From: Xanthomonas campestris pv. badrii
Lineage (GTDB): Bacteria; Pseudomonadota; Gammaproteobacteria; Xanthomonadales; Xanthomonadaceae
Assembly (NCBI RefSeq): GCF_012848175.1
Contig: NZ_CP051651.1
Location: forward strand, 4,891,825-4,955,824
Length of the DNA: 64,000 nucleotides
Direction: 5' to 3'
The notes beneath the pieces are model-generated. The model was not told the DNA's origin, ran no database searches, and saw only the letters and a program-made list of their open reading frames with translations. The position numbers and the translations under genes were made by a program. This document shows, one piece after another, positions 53,393 to 62,997 of this stretch. Position 1 is the stretch's first letter. Each line of letters starts with the position of its first letter.

Positions 53393-54154
53393 TCAGGGCA
53401 CGGACGCAACGAAGCGTTGCAGCGCCTCGGCGACCTGGTCGGCATGGCCCAGGAACGGTGCGTGACCGCCGCCGGCGATGGTCAGCGTCTGTGCCCGCGG
53501 CGCGCGTGCGGCGGCGGCCTGCATGCCGGCCGCCGGCACCAGCCTGTCGCGCTGGCCGCCGATCCACAGGCTGGGGCGCGTCAGCTGCGGCAGCGCACGG
53601 CGCAGGTCGGTGCGCTCCAGCAGCTGCAGCCCTTGTTGCAAGGCCCCGGCAGCCGGCTCGCCGCGCGCGGTCAGCGTCTGGCGCAGGCTGCGCAACTCGG
53701 CGCGCGCATGCGCCGAGCCCAGCGTATCCAGTGCCAGGAACCGTTCCAGCGTGCCGCGATAATCGTGCTCCAGGTCCTGGCCGAACTGCGCGAACACCTC
53801 GCGTTCGACAGCCTCCGGCCAGTCGCTGCCGCGCACGAAGCGGGGCGTGGCGGCGATCATCGCCAGCGCACGCACCTGCGGCAGCGTGGCAGCCGCATGC
53901 AGCGCGAACAGGCCGCCCAGCGACCAGCCCAGCCACACTGCCGGCGGCGTGGCGGCTGCGACGTCGGCCACCACGTCGGGCAGCGCCAGCGGCGTGGGGT
54001 CCTGGCGGCTGAAGCCATGCCCGGGAAGATCCACCAGATGCAACTGGAAGTGCGGCGACAGCCGCTCCACCAGCGGTGCGAACACCCCGCCGTGCAGCGC
54101 CCAACCGTGCAGAAGAACCAGCGCAGGCCCTTGGCCGATGACATCGATATGCAT
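53393..54154 (-). CDS. bioH: Pimeloyl-ACP methyl ester carboxylesterase
   Basis: BioH removes the methyl group from pimeloyl-ACP methyl ester, ending the BioC-started pathway. The 253-residue alpha/beta hydrolase shows VLLHGWALHGGVF, nucleophile in WLGWSLGGLFAL, acid in WIGGQRDRLVP and histidine in GGGHAPFLGH. The ATG at 54154 gives MHIDVIGQGPALVLLHGW, the usual opening. About 290 bp separate it from bioF. Confidence 0.94.
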   Translation of the reverse strand: MHIDVIGQGPALVLLHGWALHGGVFAPLVERLSPHFQLHLVDLPGHGFSRQDPTPLALPDVVADVAAATPPAVWLGWSLGGLFALHAAATLPQVRALAMIAATPRFVRGSDWPEAVEREVFAQFGQDLEHDYRGTLERFLALDTLGSAHARAELRSLRQTLTARGEPAAGALQQGLQLLERTDLRRALPQLTRPSLWIGGQRDRLVPAAGMQAAAARAPRAQTLTIAGGGHAPFLGHADQVAEALQRFVASVP

Positions 54155-54445
54155 GTGTGCATTGTCGCCGATCGGCGGGCACCGCATGGTGCCCGGTGTG
54201 GCGTGCTCAGGGCAGTGCCTGGCGATCGTGCGTCGCGCCTGGATCTGGCGCGCGCGCTGCCCATGCGGGTGTCAGCAACGTGCCGTCGCCGGCACGCGGG
54301 TGGACCGCCTGTGGCTGTGTTCGTCCATCCACAGGGCGCACGTTCTGACAGCGTCTCCCGCATGCCGGGGCGATGGATCGGATGTGTTGGTGAGCGACTC
54401 GACAGCCTGGCACCGGCCAGCCCCCCCGCGCGCTGCCGCCCACCG

Positions 54446-55651
54446 TCAGGCCGAAGCGCGCAGCGGCTGCCGGCTGACCATATCGCGCGCCTGCACGATG
54501 GCCTCGACCAGTGCCTGCACCTGCTGTGGGGTATGCAGCGCCGACAAGGTGACGCGCAGCCGCGCCTTGCCTTCGGGCACGGTGGGCGGGCGGATCGCAC
54601 CGACCATGAAGCCAGCCTGCTCGAGCGCGGCCGACATCGCCATCACCGTGGCCTCTTCGCCGCACAGCAAGGGCTGGATCGGCGTATCGGAGGCCATCAG
54701 TTCGAAGCCATGCCGGCGCGCACCGTCGCGGAAGGCGCCGATCAGTTCCACCAGGCGCGCGCGCCGCCAGTCGTCGCGGCGTGCCAGGCGCACTGCGGCC
54801 AGCGTGGCAGCCACCTGCGCCGGCGGCAGGGCGGTGGTGTAGATGTAGGGGCGCGCGGTTTCGGCCAGATGGCGCACCAGCGCTTCCTCGCCGACCACCA
54901 CCGCGCCATAACCGCCCAGCGCCTTGCCCAGGGTGACCAGCTGCAATGGCACCTCTGCCACGCCCAGCCCGGCATCGGCCACGCAGCCGCGTCCCTGTGG
55001 ACCGAGCACGCCCACGCCGTGCGCATCGTCGACATAGAACAGCGCCTGCTGCAGGCGTGCCACCAGGCTCAACGCACGCAACGGCGCGACATCGCCATCC
55101 ATGCTGAAAACGCCATCGCTGGCCAGCATCGCCGCGCCCTCGGGCGCACCCTTGAGCTGGCGCATTGCGCCCTCCACGTCCAGGTGCGGATAACGCCGCA
55201 GCCGGCAGCCGGCCAGGCGCGTGGCATCGAGCAGGCTGGCGTGGTTGAGCCGGTCCTGTACGCACACATCGTCTTCTTCGCTGAGCAGGGCCTGATGCAC
55301 GGCGAGGTTGGCAATGAAGCCGCTGCCGAACAGCAAGGCCGACGGATAGCCGAGCCAGTCGGCGATCTCGCGTTCCAGCGTCTCGTGCGCGGTGTGGTGC
55401 CCGCAGATCAGGTGCGAGGCGGTGGCGCCGGCGCCGTCGCGCGCAGCGGCATCCTGCAGCGCGGCCACCACTTCGAACTGCTGCGACAGGCCCAGATAGT
55501 CGTTGGAGCAGAAGCCGGTCAGCCAGCGGCCATCGATTTCCAGCCGCACCCCGTCGCGGCGGCCAACCTGCCGCCGCACCCGCACCCGCTCCTGGGCCAC
55601 GCGCAATTTACGCAGCGACGAAATCCGTTCGTGCAGATCGGGGCGGGTCAT
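54446..55651 (-). CDS. bioF: 8-amino-7-oxononanoate synthase
   Basis: BioF joins pimeloyl-ACP and L-alanine with PLP. The 401-residue product keeps the [15 protein letters not shown] opening, the [13 protein letters not shown] region, the Asp/His pair in [18 protein letters not shown] and the cofactor lysine in [13 protein letters not shown]. The ATG at 55651 gives [11 protein letters not shown]. It is 200 bp downstream of bioB on the same strand. Confidence 0.96.
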   Translation of the reverse strand: MTRPDLHERISSLRKLRVAQERVRVRRQVGRRDGVRLEIDGRWLTGFCSNDYLGLSQQFEVVAALQDAAARDGAGATASHLICGHHTAHETLEREIADWLGYPSALLFGSGFIANLAVHQALLSEEDDVCVQDRLNHASLLDATRLAGCRLRRYPHLDVEGAMRQLKGAPEGAAMLASDGVFSMDGDVAPLRALSLVARLQQALFYVDDAHGVGVLGPQGRGCVADAGLGVAEVPLQLVTLGKALGGYGAVVVGEEALVRHLAETARPYIYTTALPPAQVAATLAAVRLARRDDWRRARLVELIGAFRDGARRHGFELMASDTPIQPLLCGEEATVMAMSAALEQAGFMVGAIRPPTVPEGKARLRVTLSALHTPQQVQALVEAIVQARDMVSRQPLRASA

Positions 55652-55851
55652 GGGGAATTGGATCACGGAAAGGGCCGCTAGCGTAGCGTGCCGCGCCTGC
55701 GTCGCCCAGCTGGTACCGACGGCCGGTGCCGGCGGTGTGGCTTTGCGCTGCCTTGGTTGCCGGCGATGCCGGTTGACTGCGGCAGCCCGCCCTTCTCGGC
55801 GCTAAAGGGCAGGACGCAGTGCGGCTCATGCCGGGCTGGCTTGCTCCGCCG

Positions 55852-56886
55852 TTATGCCGCGTGCTCGCACGCCGCCCCGCAGGTGATGTCCGCATGCACG
55901 GTGCCGGGGTGGTCGTGGTCGGCGGCATCGACGCTGATCTGCATCGGGCGCAGGCCCAGGCGCTGAAACAGCGCCTGGTCGCGTTCGGTGTCCGGGTTGC
56001 CGGTGGTGAGCAGTTTCTCGCCGTAGAAGATCGAGTTGGCGCCGGCCAGGAAACACAGCGCCTGCAGCTCGTCGCTCATCGCTTCGCGGCCTGCGGACAG
56101 GCGCACCATCGATTTGGGCATGGTGATGCGGGCGACGGCGATCATGCGCACGAACTCGAACGGATCCAGCTGCTGGGTACCGTGCAGCGGGGTGCCGGGC
56201 ACCTGCACCAGCTGGTTGATCGGCACCGAGTCCGGATGCGCAGGCAAGGTGGCCAGGGCCAGCAGCAGGCCGATGCGGTGCTCGCGGGTTTCGCCCATGC
56301 CGACGATGCCGCCGCAACAGGTCTTCAGGCCGACATCGCGCACATGCTCCAGGGTGTTCAGGCGGTCCTGGTACTGGCGGGTGTGGATGATCGAGTCGTA
56401 ATAATCCGGCGCGGTATCCAAATTGTGGTTGTAGTAGTCCAGCCCGGCGTCCTTGAGCGCACGTGCCTGGCCGGCGTCGAGCATGCCCAGCGTGGCGCAG
56501 GTTTCCAGCCCCAGCGCCTTGACCTCGCGGATCATCGCCGCCACCTTGGGGATGTCGCGCTCCTTGGGCGAGCGCCACGCCGCGCCCATGCAGAAGCGCG
56601 AGGCGCCGGCGGCCTTGGCCTGGCGCGCCCTGGCGACGACGTCGTCGGTCTCCATCAGCTTTTGCGCGCTCACACCGGTGTCGTAGCGTTGTGCCTGCGG
56701 GCAGTACGCGCAATCTTCCGGGCAGCCGCCGGTCTTGACCGACAGCAGCGTGGAGACCTGCACCTGCGCGGGATCGAAATGTGCGCGGTGCACACTTGCC
56801 GCGTGATGCAGCAACTCCGGGAACGGCAGCTCGAACAGTGCCTGCACGTCTTTGCGATCCCAGTCATGGCGTACGACAACAGACAT
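55852..56886 (-). CDS. bioB: Biotin synthase
   Basis: BioB is the radical-SAM enzyme that inserts sulphur into dethiobiotin. The 344-residue product has the [10 protein letters not shown] motif binding the [4Fe-4S] cluster, [25 protein letters not shown], and [20 protein letters not shown] near the C-terminus. First gene of the operon; its promoter region contains a BirA-type operator centred about 77 bp upstream. bioA and bioD are not in the window. Confidence 0.97.
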   Translation of the reverse strand: MSVVVRHDWDRKDVQALFELPFPELLHHAASVHRAHFDPAQVQVSTLLSVKTGGCPEDCAYCPQAQRYDTGVSAQKLMETDDVVARARQAKAAGASRFCMGAAWRSPKERDIPKVAAMIREVKALGLETCATLGMLDAGQARALKDAGLDYYNHNLDTAPDYYDSIIHTRQYQDRLNTLEHVRDVGLKTCCGGIVGMGETREHRIGLLLALATLPAHPDSVPINQLVQVPGTPLHGTQQLDPFEFVRMIAVARITMPKSMVRLSAGREAMSDELQALCFLAGANSIFYGEKLLTTGNPDTERDQALFQRLGLRPMQISVDAADHDHPGTVHADITCGAACEHAA

Positions 56887-56935
56887 CGGAGTTTCCTGAC
56901 AGTCAGCGGCTTGGAAGCCAGGCAGTCTGGTGAGC

Positions 56936-57661
56936 ATGGGAGAGGCTGTCAACTTCACTGAAGTAGGTTCGGTTTACAGATGGCCGCAACGGGTGCTGCG
57001 GCTGCTGTTGCCGAGCCTGTGCCTGGTGTGCGCGGAAGCGGGCATGGCCGATTGCGATCTGTGTCCTTCCTGCCGCGCGGCGTTGCCGGAGCACGGCCAT
57101 GCCTGCCTGTGCTGCGCCACGCCCTTGTTTGCATCCGACAGCGTGGCGCTCTGCGGACACTGCCTGCAGCAGCTGCCACCGCTGCAGCGCGTGCATGCCT
57201 GCTTTACCTACCGCTGGCCGGTGGATGGCCTGCTGCGCCGTTTCAAATTCCACCAGGACCTGGCGGCTGGTCGCCTGCTGAGCGAGCTGATGGCCAGGCG
57301 CTGCGTCCAGTTGCCACGGCCGCAGGCACTGGTGCCGGTGAGCCTGCACCGGCAACGCCTGCGCCAGCGCGGCTACGATCAGGCGCTGGAGCTGGCCAGG
57401 CCGCTGGGTCGCGCCTTGCAGCTGCCGTGCCTGCCATTGCTGCGTCGCGTGCGTGCCACTGCGCCGCAATCGGAGCTGGATGCAATCGAACGGCAACGCA
57501 ATGTGCGCGACGCGTTCATTGCGTGCGGCGCGTTGCCGGCGCATGTGGCGCTGGTGGACGACGTGATGACCACCGGCGCCACGTTGCATGCGGCGGCCAA
57601 GGCATTGAGGCGCGCAGGCGTGCAGCGGGTGGATGCGTGGGTCTGCGCGCGGGTGCCGTGA
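56936..57661 (+). CDS. ComF-family phosphoribosyltransferase
   Basis: A protein of up to 241 residues. A zinc-ribbon-like N-terminus has cysteines [20 protein letters not shown] and CGHC; the C-terminal phosphoribosyltransferase motif is [21 protein letters not shown]. ComF proteins act in DNA uptake or in primosome/ssDNA functions. The first 15 codons from ATG 56936 overlap the BirA-type operator of bioB. A GTG near 56992 ([14 protein letters not shown]) is an alternative start that would leave the operator outside the gene. Confidence 0.88.
   Translation: MGEAVNFTEVGSVYRWPQRVLRLLLPSLCLVCAEAGMADCDLCPSCRAALPEHGHACLCCATPLFASDSVALCGHCLQQLPPLQRVHACFTYRWPVDGLLRRFKFHQDLAAGRLLSELMARRCVQLPRPQALVPVSLHRQRLRQRGYDQALELARPLGRALQLPCLPLLRRVRATAPQSELDAIERQRNVRDAFIACGALPAHVALVDDVMTTGATLHAAAKALRRAGVQRVDAWVCARVP
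56947..56978. promoter_or_regulatory. BirA-type biotin operator
   Basis: TGTCAACT-N16-GGTTTACA matches the proteobacterial BirA box (TGTAAACC and GGTTTACA with a 16-base spacer) at eight of eight positions on one side and six of eight on the other. It lies about 60-92 bp upstream of bioB, the right place for repression by biotinyl-AMP-loaded BirA. Confidence 0.75.
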
Positions 57662-57748
57662 TGGCTGTGTGCGCGGTGTCTGTGTGAAGTGACTCTGGAA
57701 ATAGCCTGAAGACCCGTCGGCGTGGGGATGCACGCATTGCGCGGTGCC

Positions 57749-57788
57749 GTACCCTCACCCCAACCCATCTCCCGCAGGAGAGGGGCTT
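57749..57788. repeat. Possible extragenic hairpin repeat
   Basis: A CCCTCACCCCAACCC stretch followed by CTCC-CGCAG-GAG and GGGG resembles short repeats scattered between genes in Xanthomonas. Only one copy is in this window, between the ends of two convergent genes, where it could help end transcription. Confidence 0.4.
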
Positions 57789-57858
57789 GTTGCCTGCGGA
57801 GTGGTTTTTTGCGGCGCAGGCTTCGCTTGGATAGGTCAACGCTCCCTACATTCCGCTG

Positions 57859-58758
57859 CTAACGGACTGCCACCGCGATGCCGACGAAGATCGCCAGGCC
57901 GACCCAGTTGTTATGCAGGAAGGCGCGGAAGCAGGGGCCGCGTTCGCGGTGGCGGGCGATGCGGAATTCGTAGGCCACCAGCAGCACCGCCACGCCCAGA
58001 CCCGCCCAATAGGCGGCGCCGAGGCCAGCACGCAGGCCGACCGCGGTCAGCGTGGCGAACATCAGCGCATACAGCGCGCCCTGGGCAAGCAGGTCGTAGC
58101 GGCCGAACAGGATGGCAGTGGACTTGCTGCCCATGCGGATGTCGTCGTCGCGGTCGACCATGGCGTACCAGGTGTCGTAGGCGGTCGCCCACAGGATGTT
58201 GGCGGCATACAGCAGCCAGCCCAGCAGCGGCACGCTGCCTTGCACGGCGGCAAAGCCCATCGGGATGCCCCAGCCGAAGGCCATGCCCAGATAGACCTGC
58301 GGCAGGTGGGTATGGCGCTTGAGATACGGGTAGCTGGCGGCCAGGAACACCCCGGGTACGCTCAGCGCCACGGTCAGCCAGTTGAGGCTGAGCACCAGCG
58401 CGAATGCCACCAGCATCAGCGCCACGAACACCCACAGCGCCTCGCGTCCGGACACCGCGCCGGTGGCCAGCGGGCGCGATTTGGTGCGCTCTACATGCGG
58501 GTCCAGCCAGCGGTCGGCGTAGTCGTTGATCACGCAGCCGGCCGAGCGGGTCAGCCATACCCCGGCGGTGAACACGAACAGCGTCCACAGCGGCGGCAAG
58601 CCGTCGGCGGCCAGCCACAGCGCCCACCAGGTGGGCCAGAGCAGCAACAGGCTGCCGATCGGGCGGTCGCCACGCACCAGCTTCCAGTACTGCCCCAGCC
58701 GCTCGGACCACGTCAGCGCGGGTGCGGCGGGGACCTGTTCGACACCATGCTTGCTCAT
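57859..58758 (-). CDS. ubiA: 4-hydroxybenzoate octaprenyltransferase
   Basis: UbiA attaches the polyprenyl tail to 4-hydroxybenzoate in ubiquinone synthesis. The 299-residue inner-membrane protein has about eight to nine helices. The two Asp-rich diphosphate/Mg sites are clear: [23 protein letters not shown] and [18 protein letters not shown]. The ATG at 58758 gives MSKHGVEQV. It uses the same 4-hydroxybenzoate that PobA degrades. Confidence 0.96.
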   Translation of the reverse strand: MSKHGVEQVPAAPALTWSERLGQYWKLVRGDRPIGSLLLLWPTWWALWLAADGLPPLWTLFVFTAGVWLTRSAGCVINDYADRWLDPHVERTKSRPLATGAVSGREALWVFVALMLVAFALVLSLNWLTVALSVPGVFLAASYPYLKRHTHLPQVYLGMAFGWGIPMGFAAVQGSVPLLGWLLYAANILWATAYDTWYAMVDRDDDIRMGSKSTAILFGRYDLLAQGALYALMFATLTAVGLRAGLGAAYWAGLGVAVLLVAYEFRIARHRERGPCFRAFLHNNWVGLAIFVGIAVAVR

Positions 58759-59035
58759 GCCGCAAAGGGTAGCAGCGCGCTTCGGATGCAGCCATGCACC
58801 GGCTGGCGCAGATGCGGTCTGTCGGCCGAAACATTGTCTTGCCGGCAGGGGCGGCGGCTTGGGTCGCCGCTCGCCACTTCGGTACCGGGGAGCCCGGCAG
58901 GCTCCGGGGGCGGTGCAACTGGAACGCTGCGCTGCGCTGAGGTGCGGCGTTGGCGCCGTAGCCATCAGCCGCCAGCCACGCTGGCTCGGGCAGGCATCAC
59001 GCGGTGGCACGGGTTCTGGCATAATGCGCGGCCAG

Positions 59036-59112
59036 GCGCTCGTAGCTCAGCCGGATAGAGTAGTGGCTTCCGAAGCCATTGGTCGGGGGTTCGAATCCCT
59101 CCGGGCGCACCA
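59036..59112 (+). tRNA. tRNA-Arg (anticodon CCG)
   Basis: A 77-base cloverleaf. Acceptor arms GCGCTCG and CGGGCGC pair over seven positions, followed by discriminator A and an encoded CCA. The D-arm AGCTCAGCCGGATAGAG, anticodon loop TTCCGAA and T-loop GGTTCGAATCC are all standard. A CATAAT box lies ten bases upstream of the 5' end. Confidence 0.97.
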
Positions 59113-59123
59113 GATCGCAAAGT

Positions 59124-59161
59124 TCGGCCCGCTGCGTGGCATGCCACCCGCAGCGGGCCGA
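59124..59161 (+). terminator. Hairpin after tRNA-Arg
   Basis: A perfect 13-bp stem (59124-59136 with 59149-59161) closes a loop that itself contains TGGCATGCCA. It starts 12 bases after the tRNA and is followed by GTTTG only, so it is a strong hairpin with a weak T-run. Confidence 0.7.
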
Positions 59162-59354
59162 TGTCGTTTGTGGGGGAGGGCTTTGCGCCGTTGATGGTGG
59201 CCGTAGTGCGGCTCGGTGCCGGCCTGAGGTCTACCCGTAGGGAAGGCCGGTGGTCGCCGTACCAGCGCTCGGTTTGACGGGGATGCTGCTGCGAACGGGC
59301 GGGGTACCAGCCAGGTGGCCCCCGCCGCATCGCTGCCGCTCAGCCAGGCGGCGC

Positions 59355-59696
59355 TTATAGGCTGTCCGGGGCCGGTGCAGTGGCGCGTGCGTGCTGCTTG
59401 CCGCGTGCATGCTCGATGGCGGTACGCAGCTTGCGGGCGGCGCCGGTGACGGCCGAGGCGGTGGTTTCGGCGCTGTTGGTGGCCGCGATCGGCGGCAGGC
59501 CGGCGACATGGGCTTCGATACTGCAGGTTCGATCCGCTGCGCCGCCACGCTGGCCGTTCTCGTCGCGCAAGTGCACCTCGACGCGGGTGATGTCGCTGGC
59601 AAAGTGCGCCAACTGGGCGGTGCAGGTCTTCTCGACATGCTGCACGACAGACGGGTCATGCGGCACGTGCTTGTCGGTCTGGATCTGAATCTGCAT
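59355..59696 (-). CDS. HPF/RaiA-like ribosome-associated protein
   Basis: A 113-residue protein with the N-terminal beta strand MQIQIQTDKHV and the RVEVHLRDENG stretch found in hibernation-promoting factors and RaiA. The rest of the domain is shortened and Ala/Thr-rich (TNSAETTASAVTGAARKLRTAIEHARGK). Family members bind the 30S subunit in stationary phase, but divergent short forms like this are often annotated without proof. It is likely cytoplasmic. Confidence 0.75.
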   Translation of the reverse strand: MQIQIQTDKHVPHDPSVVQHVEKTCTAQLAHFASDITRVEVHLRDENGQRGGAADRTCSIEAHVAGLPPIAATNSAETTASAVTGAARKLRTAIEHARGKQHARATAPAPDSL

Positions 59697-59898
59697 AGCG
59701 TGTCTCCTTCGCGGTCATCCACTGCGTCTGCGCAGCGGTGAATCGATTCTGCGTCAGCTGAGTGTTGTCGCAAAGTGACAAACAGGCATACCCATTCATG
59801 CGCTGGTCGGCTGGTGGCCGCACTTCCGGCTGCTGCGCTTGCGTCCGCATGAATCGCCGTCATGGCGATGGGCGGCAGGGTGGGGGCGGTGGCTTAAG

Positions 59899-62406
59899 AT
59901 GCCGGCACCGCGCGGCCGCGCGCCTGTCCGATGTCTGCCTGTGTTTCGATTTCGCTCTGTGTCGTCTGCCCGTTCAAGCGTGTTGCTGCGCGTGCTGCTG
60001 TGCTGCGGCCTATGGCTGGTCTGGGCCGCAGGCGTGTTCGCCCAGGACCAGGACACCTTGCTGAAAAGCGCCCAGACGCAGCTGGACGGCGCGCAGAAGG
60101 TGCTTGACCAGGGCGAGGCCGGGATAGAAAAGGCCGATACGGACAGTCTGCGCAAGCTGACCGACTCAGTGGTCGAAGTACAACGGAAGGCGCAGGAGAT
60201 TGCGCGTCAGCTGGATCCACCGCTCAAGCAAATCAGCTCGCAGCTGGCGGGCTTGGGTGACGTGCAGCCAGGCGAAGCGGCCGATCTCAAGAAGCAGCGC
60301 GAAGCGTTGAAGAAAGAAAAAAACGCCTTGGATGCAGAATTCAAGCGTGCCAATCTTCTGGATTCCCAAGCCCGCGAGCTTGCCGATCGCCTGGAACAAA
60401 AACGCGCGCAGCTCTTCAGTGTGCAGCTGTCCACGCGTGTCGCCTCACCGTTGTCGCCGGCACTGTGGGCGCAGATCGCGCAGCAATGGCCGGATGACCG
60501 TTCCCGTCTGCGCGGGTTGTACGACGATGCGGTCCAGGCGGTGCGCGCCGGCACGGCTGCTAACGGCGCTGGCAGCCTGGTGACGGGTATGACCATCGCG
60601 CTGTTGCTTGCCTTCCCGCTACGCATTTTTCTGCGTCATCTGGGGCGGCGCTATGCAGCGTCGCGTGCGCCAGGTGGGCGGTTGCGACGGTCCGGCTTGG
60701 CGCTGTGGTTCCTGCTGGTCGGTACACTCAGTCTGGGCATGGCGGCATGGGTGCTGGCCGAAAGCATGCGTGCGATTGCCCAGGTACCGGCGGATCTGGA
60801 CGAGTTGCTGGGTGCGTTTGTCTTCATCAGCTTCATCGCGGCCTTTGTCGGCTCGCTCAGCGCCAGCCTGCTGATGAAGCATCAACCCAGCTGGCGGCTG
60901 TTCCCGCTAGACGACGCCACCGTCGATCGGTTGCGCGTGCATTGCCTTGCCACTGCCGCGGTGAGTTGGTGCAGTGGCATGGCGATCAAGATCAACGAGG
61001 TGGCGCGTACCAGCAGCGCAGCGGCTACCGCCACCGATGCGGCGGCGGCCCTGTTGTATGCCGGGCTGATCCTCTCGGCCCTTGCCGGGCTGAGCCTGTC
61101 GTTGCGCGCGCGCGCTGCCAGTGCCGGAGCGGCCGGCGCCGACAGCAGCGAGCCGCCGCCGGTGGTGTCGCGTGGCGGTGGGGTCATCGTGCTGATCCGC
61201 CTGCTGGGGCATGTGGCGGTGATCGTGTCGCTGCTGGCGGCCTTGTTCGGCTATCTCAACCTGTCGTTGTTCATTGCGCGCCAGATCATCTGGATCACGC
61301 TGATCTGCAGTCTGCTCGGGCTGCTGGTGGTGTTTGCCGACGATCTGTTGACCTGGGTGTTCAATCCGGAAGGGCGCTTCAATCGCGCCTTGTCGCATGC
61401 CTCGGGCATGGGTAGCGCGCGTCTGGTGCAGCTGGGCCTGCTGCTGTCTGCCGCGGTACGTGTCGCGTTGATCCTGCTGGGAATCGCGGCGCTGATCACA
61501 CCTTATGGCGCCAATCTTTCTGCGGTCACCGGCTGGGCCGAGAACGTCTCGCACGGCATCTATCTCAGTGATGAGCTGACAATCACTCCGGCTGCGGTCG
61601 TGCGCGCGCTGCTGGTGTTCGTCCTGGGCCTGGGCGTGGTGCACGTGGCGCAGCAGTGGCTGCTCACCACCTATCTGCCCAAGACCGAGCTGGATGCGGG
61701 GGCGCGCAATTCGATCAGCACGGTGGCGCGCTATCTCGGCTGGCTGGTGGTCGTGGTGTGGGGGCTGACTGCGCTGGGCCTGGACCTGAAGCGGCTGGCG
61801 CTGGTGTTGAGCGCGCTGTCGGTGGGTATTGGGTTTGGTCTGCAGGCGATCACGCAGAACTTCGTCTCCGGCCTGATCCTGCTCGCCGAGCGGCCGGTCA
61901 AGATCGGCGATTGGGTGCGGATCGGCGATCAGGAAGGCGACGTGCGCAGGATCAGCGTGCGCGCCACCGAGATCCAGGTGGGCGATCGTTCCACCCTGAT
62001 CGTGCCCAACTCGGAGCTGATCACCAAGAGCGTGCGCAACATGACGCTCTCCAATCCGATGGGCCGCGTGCAACTGCAGTTCTCGGTGCCGCTGGACGCC
62101 GATGCGGCCAAGGTGCGCGACATGCTGCTGACCTTGTTTGCCGAACATGCCAAGGTGCTGGCCGAGCCGGCACCCTCGGTATTCATCGATTCGCTGGCTG
62201 GCGGCCACATCAACTTCAACTCGTTCGCCTACGTGAGCAGCCCGCGCGATTCGTACGGTGTGCGCAGCGAACTGTTCTTCGCGCTGTTGCAACGCATGGA
62301 CGGCGCCGGCATTGCGCTGCAATCGCCACAGGAAATCCGCTTCAGCCGTGCAGGCGCTGCCGTGGCGCGCGATGCAGACGGTGGCACGCCTGTCTCGGAA
62401 AACTGA
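59899..62406 (+). CDS. Large MscS-family mechanosensitive channel (DUF3772)
   Basis: About 835 residues. After a signal peptide (VLLRVLLCCGLWLVWAAGVFAQD) comes a periplasmic coiled-coil domain (DUF3772, residues about 50-200). Numerous membrane helices follow, then the MscS core: pore helix LVLSALSVGIGFGLQAITQNFVSG and the beta domain RPVKIGDWVRIGDQEGDVRRISVRATEIQVGDRSTLIVPNSELI. This is the KefA/MscK-like architecture. Such channels relieve osmotic shock. Starts at 59839 and 59899 are in frame; the second puts the signal peptide nearer the N-terminus. Confidence 0.9.
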   Translation: MPAPRGRAPVRCLPVFRFRSVSSARSSVLLRVLLCCGLWLVWAAGVFAQDQDTLLKSAQTQLDGAQKVLDQGEAGIEKADTDSLRKLTDSVVEVQRKAQEIARQLDPPLKQISSQLAGLGDVQPGEAADLKKQREALKKEKNALDAEFKRANLLDSQARELADRLEQKRAQLFSVQLSTRVASPLSPALWAQIAQQWPDDRSRLRGLYDDAVQAVRAGTAANGAGSLVTGMTIALLLAFPLRIFLRHLGRRYAASRAPGGRLRRSGLALWFLLVGTLSLGMAAWVLAESMRAIAQVPADLDELLGAFVFISFIAAFVGSLSASLLMKHQPSWRLFPLDDATVDRLRVHCLATAAVSWCSGMAIKINEVARTSSAAATATDAAAALLYAGLILSALAGLSLSLRARAASAGAAGADSSEPPPVVSRGGGVIVLIRLLGHVAVIVSLLAALFGYLNLSLFIARQIIWITLICSLLGLLVVFADDLLTWVFNPEGRFNRALSHASGMGSARLVQLGLLLSAAVRVALILLGIAALITPYGANLSAVTGWAENVSHGIYLSDELTITPAAVVRALLVFVLGLGVVHVAQQWLLTTYLPKTELDAGARNSISTVARYLGWLVVVVWGLTALGLDLKRLALVLSALSVGIGFGLQAITQNFVSGLILLAERPVKIGDWVRIGDQEGDVRRISVRATEIQVGDRSTLIVPNSELITKSVRNMTLSNPMGRVQLQFSVPLDADAAKVRDMLLTLFAEHAKVLAEPAPSVFIDSLAGGHINFNSFAYVSSPRDSYGVRSELFFALLQRMDGAGIALQSPQEIRFSRAGAAVARDADGGTPVSEN

Positions 62407-62432
62407 GCTGGGGAAGCTCTGACCTTACTGCG

Positions 62433-62969
62433 CTAGGGTCGCGGTTTGGCTTGCCGATACTGGCGTTTGTCGCCTGTCCGCTGTCCGTTGGGATCGATAT
62501 TGGCGCACACGCGGCCGCCGCAAATGACCGCATCGGATGCGGAATACGCCTGGAGGACAGGGAGGGCGTTCTCGTAGCGCTGGAGCTCTTCCTTGACGGT
62601 GGAGAGTTCGCGGCGGTAGTAGCCCAGCACGGCCCAGCCGACAAGAACAACGAGCAGCAGGATCGCCCCGGCGGCGGCGAACCACATCCACACGGTCTTA
62701 CTAGCCCCCTGCAGGTGCGCGGATGTGGCTGACACCGCACGGTAATATTCTCTAGCGACAGGCGATACTGCGTCTTTGGCTTCCGTGGCGATTTGGGCGC
62801 TAGCGGCAGTGACAATGCCCTTCACTTCCTGTCGGAATTGGCTCACCTGCTGTTGCAGCGATTGGATTTGTTGGTTGAACGACGCACTCATTCGCGCCTC
62901 GCGTTGGGCCATCTCCGAGCGCAGCATCAAGATGACTTTGATGGCGCTCTCCGCATCGGCGTTGTTCAT
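62433..62969 (-). CDS. Coiled-coil protein with one membrane helix
   Basis: A 178-residue protein. A charged, Gln-rich helical N-half (residues about 1-60, [22 protein letters not shown]) is likely a coiled coil. A central membrane helix follows ([25 protein letters not shown], about 93-117), then a short charged helix ([15 protein letters not shown]) and a soluble tail with two cysteines (VICGGRVC). I recognise no family. It lies 28 bp after the RTX-repeat gene on the same strand, so an accessory, anchoring or immunity role for that protein is possible but unproven. Confidence 0.75.
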   Translation of the reverse strand: MNNADAESAIKVILMLRSEMAQREARMSASFNQQIQSLQQQVSQFRQEVKGIVTAASAQIATEAKDAVSPVAREYYRAVSATSAHLQGASKTVWMWFAAAGAILLLVVLVGWAVLGYYRRELSTVKEELQRYENALPVLQAYSASDAVICGGRVCANIDPNGQRTGDKRQYRQAKPRP

Positions 62970-62997
62970 CTGTATTCCTGCGCTTGGGTTGGGTGCA

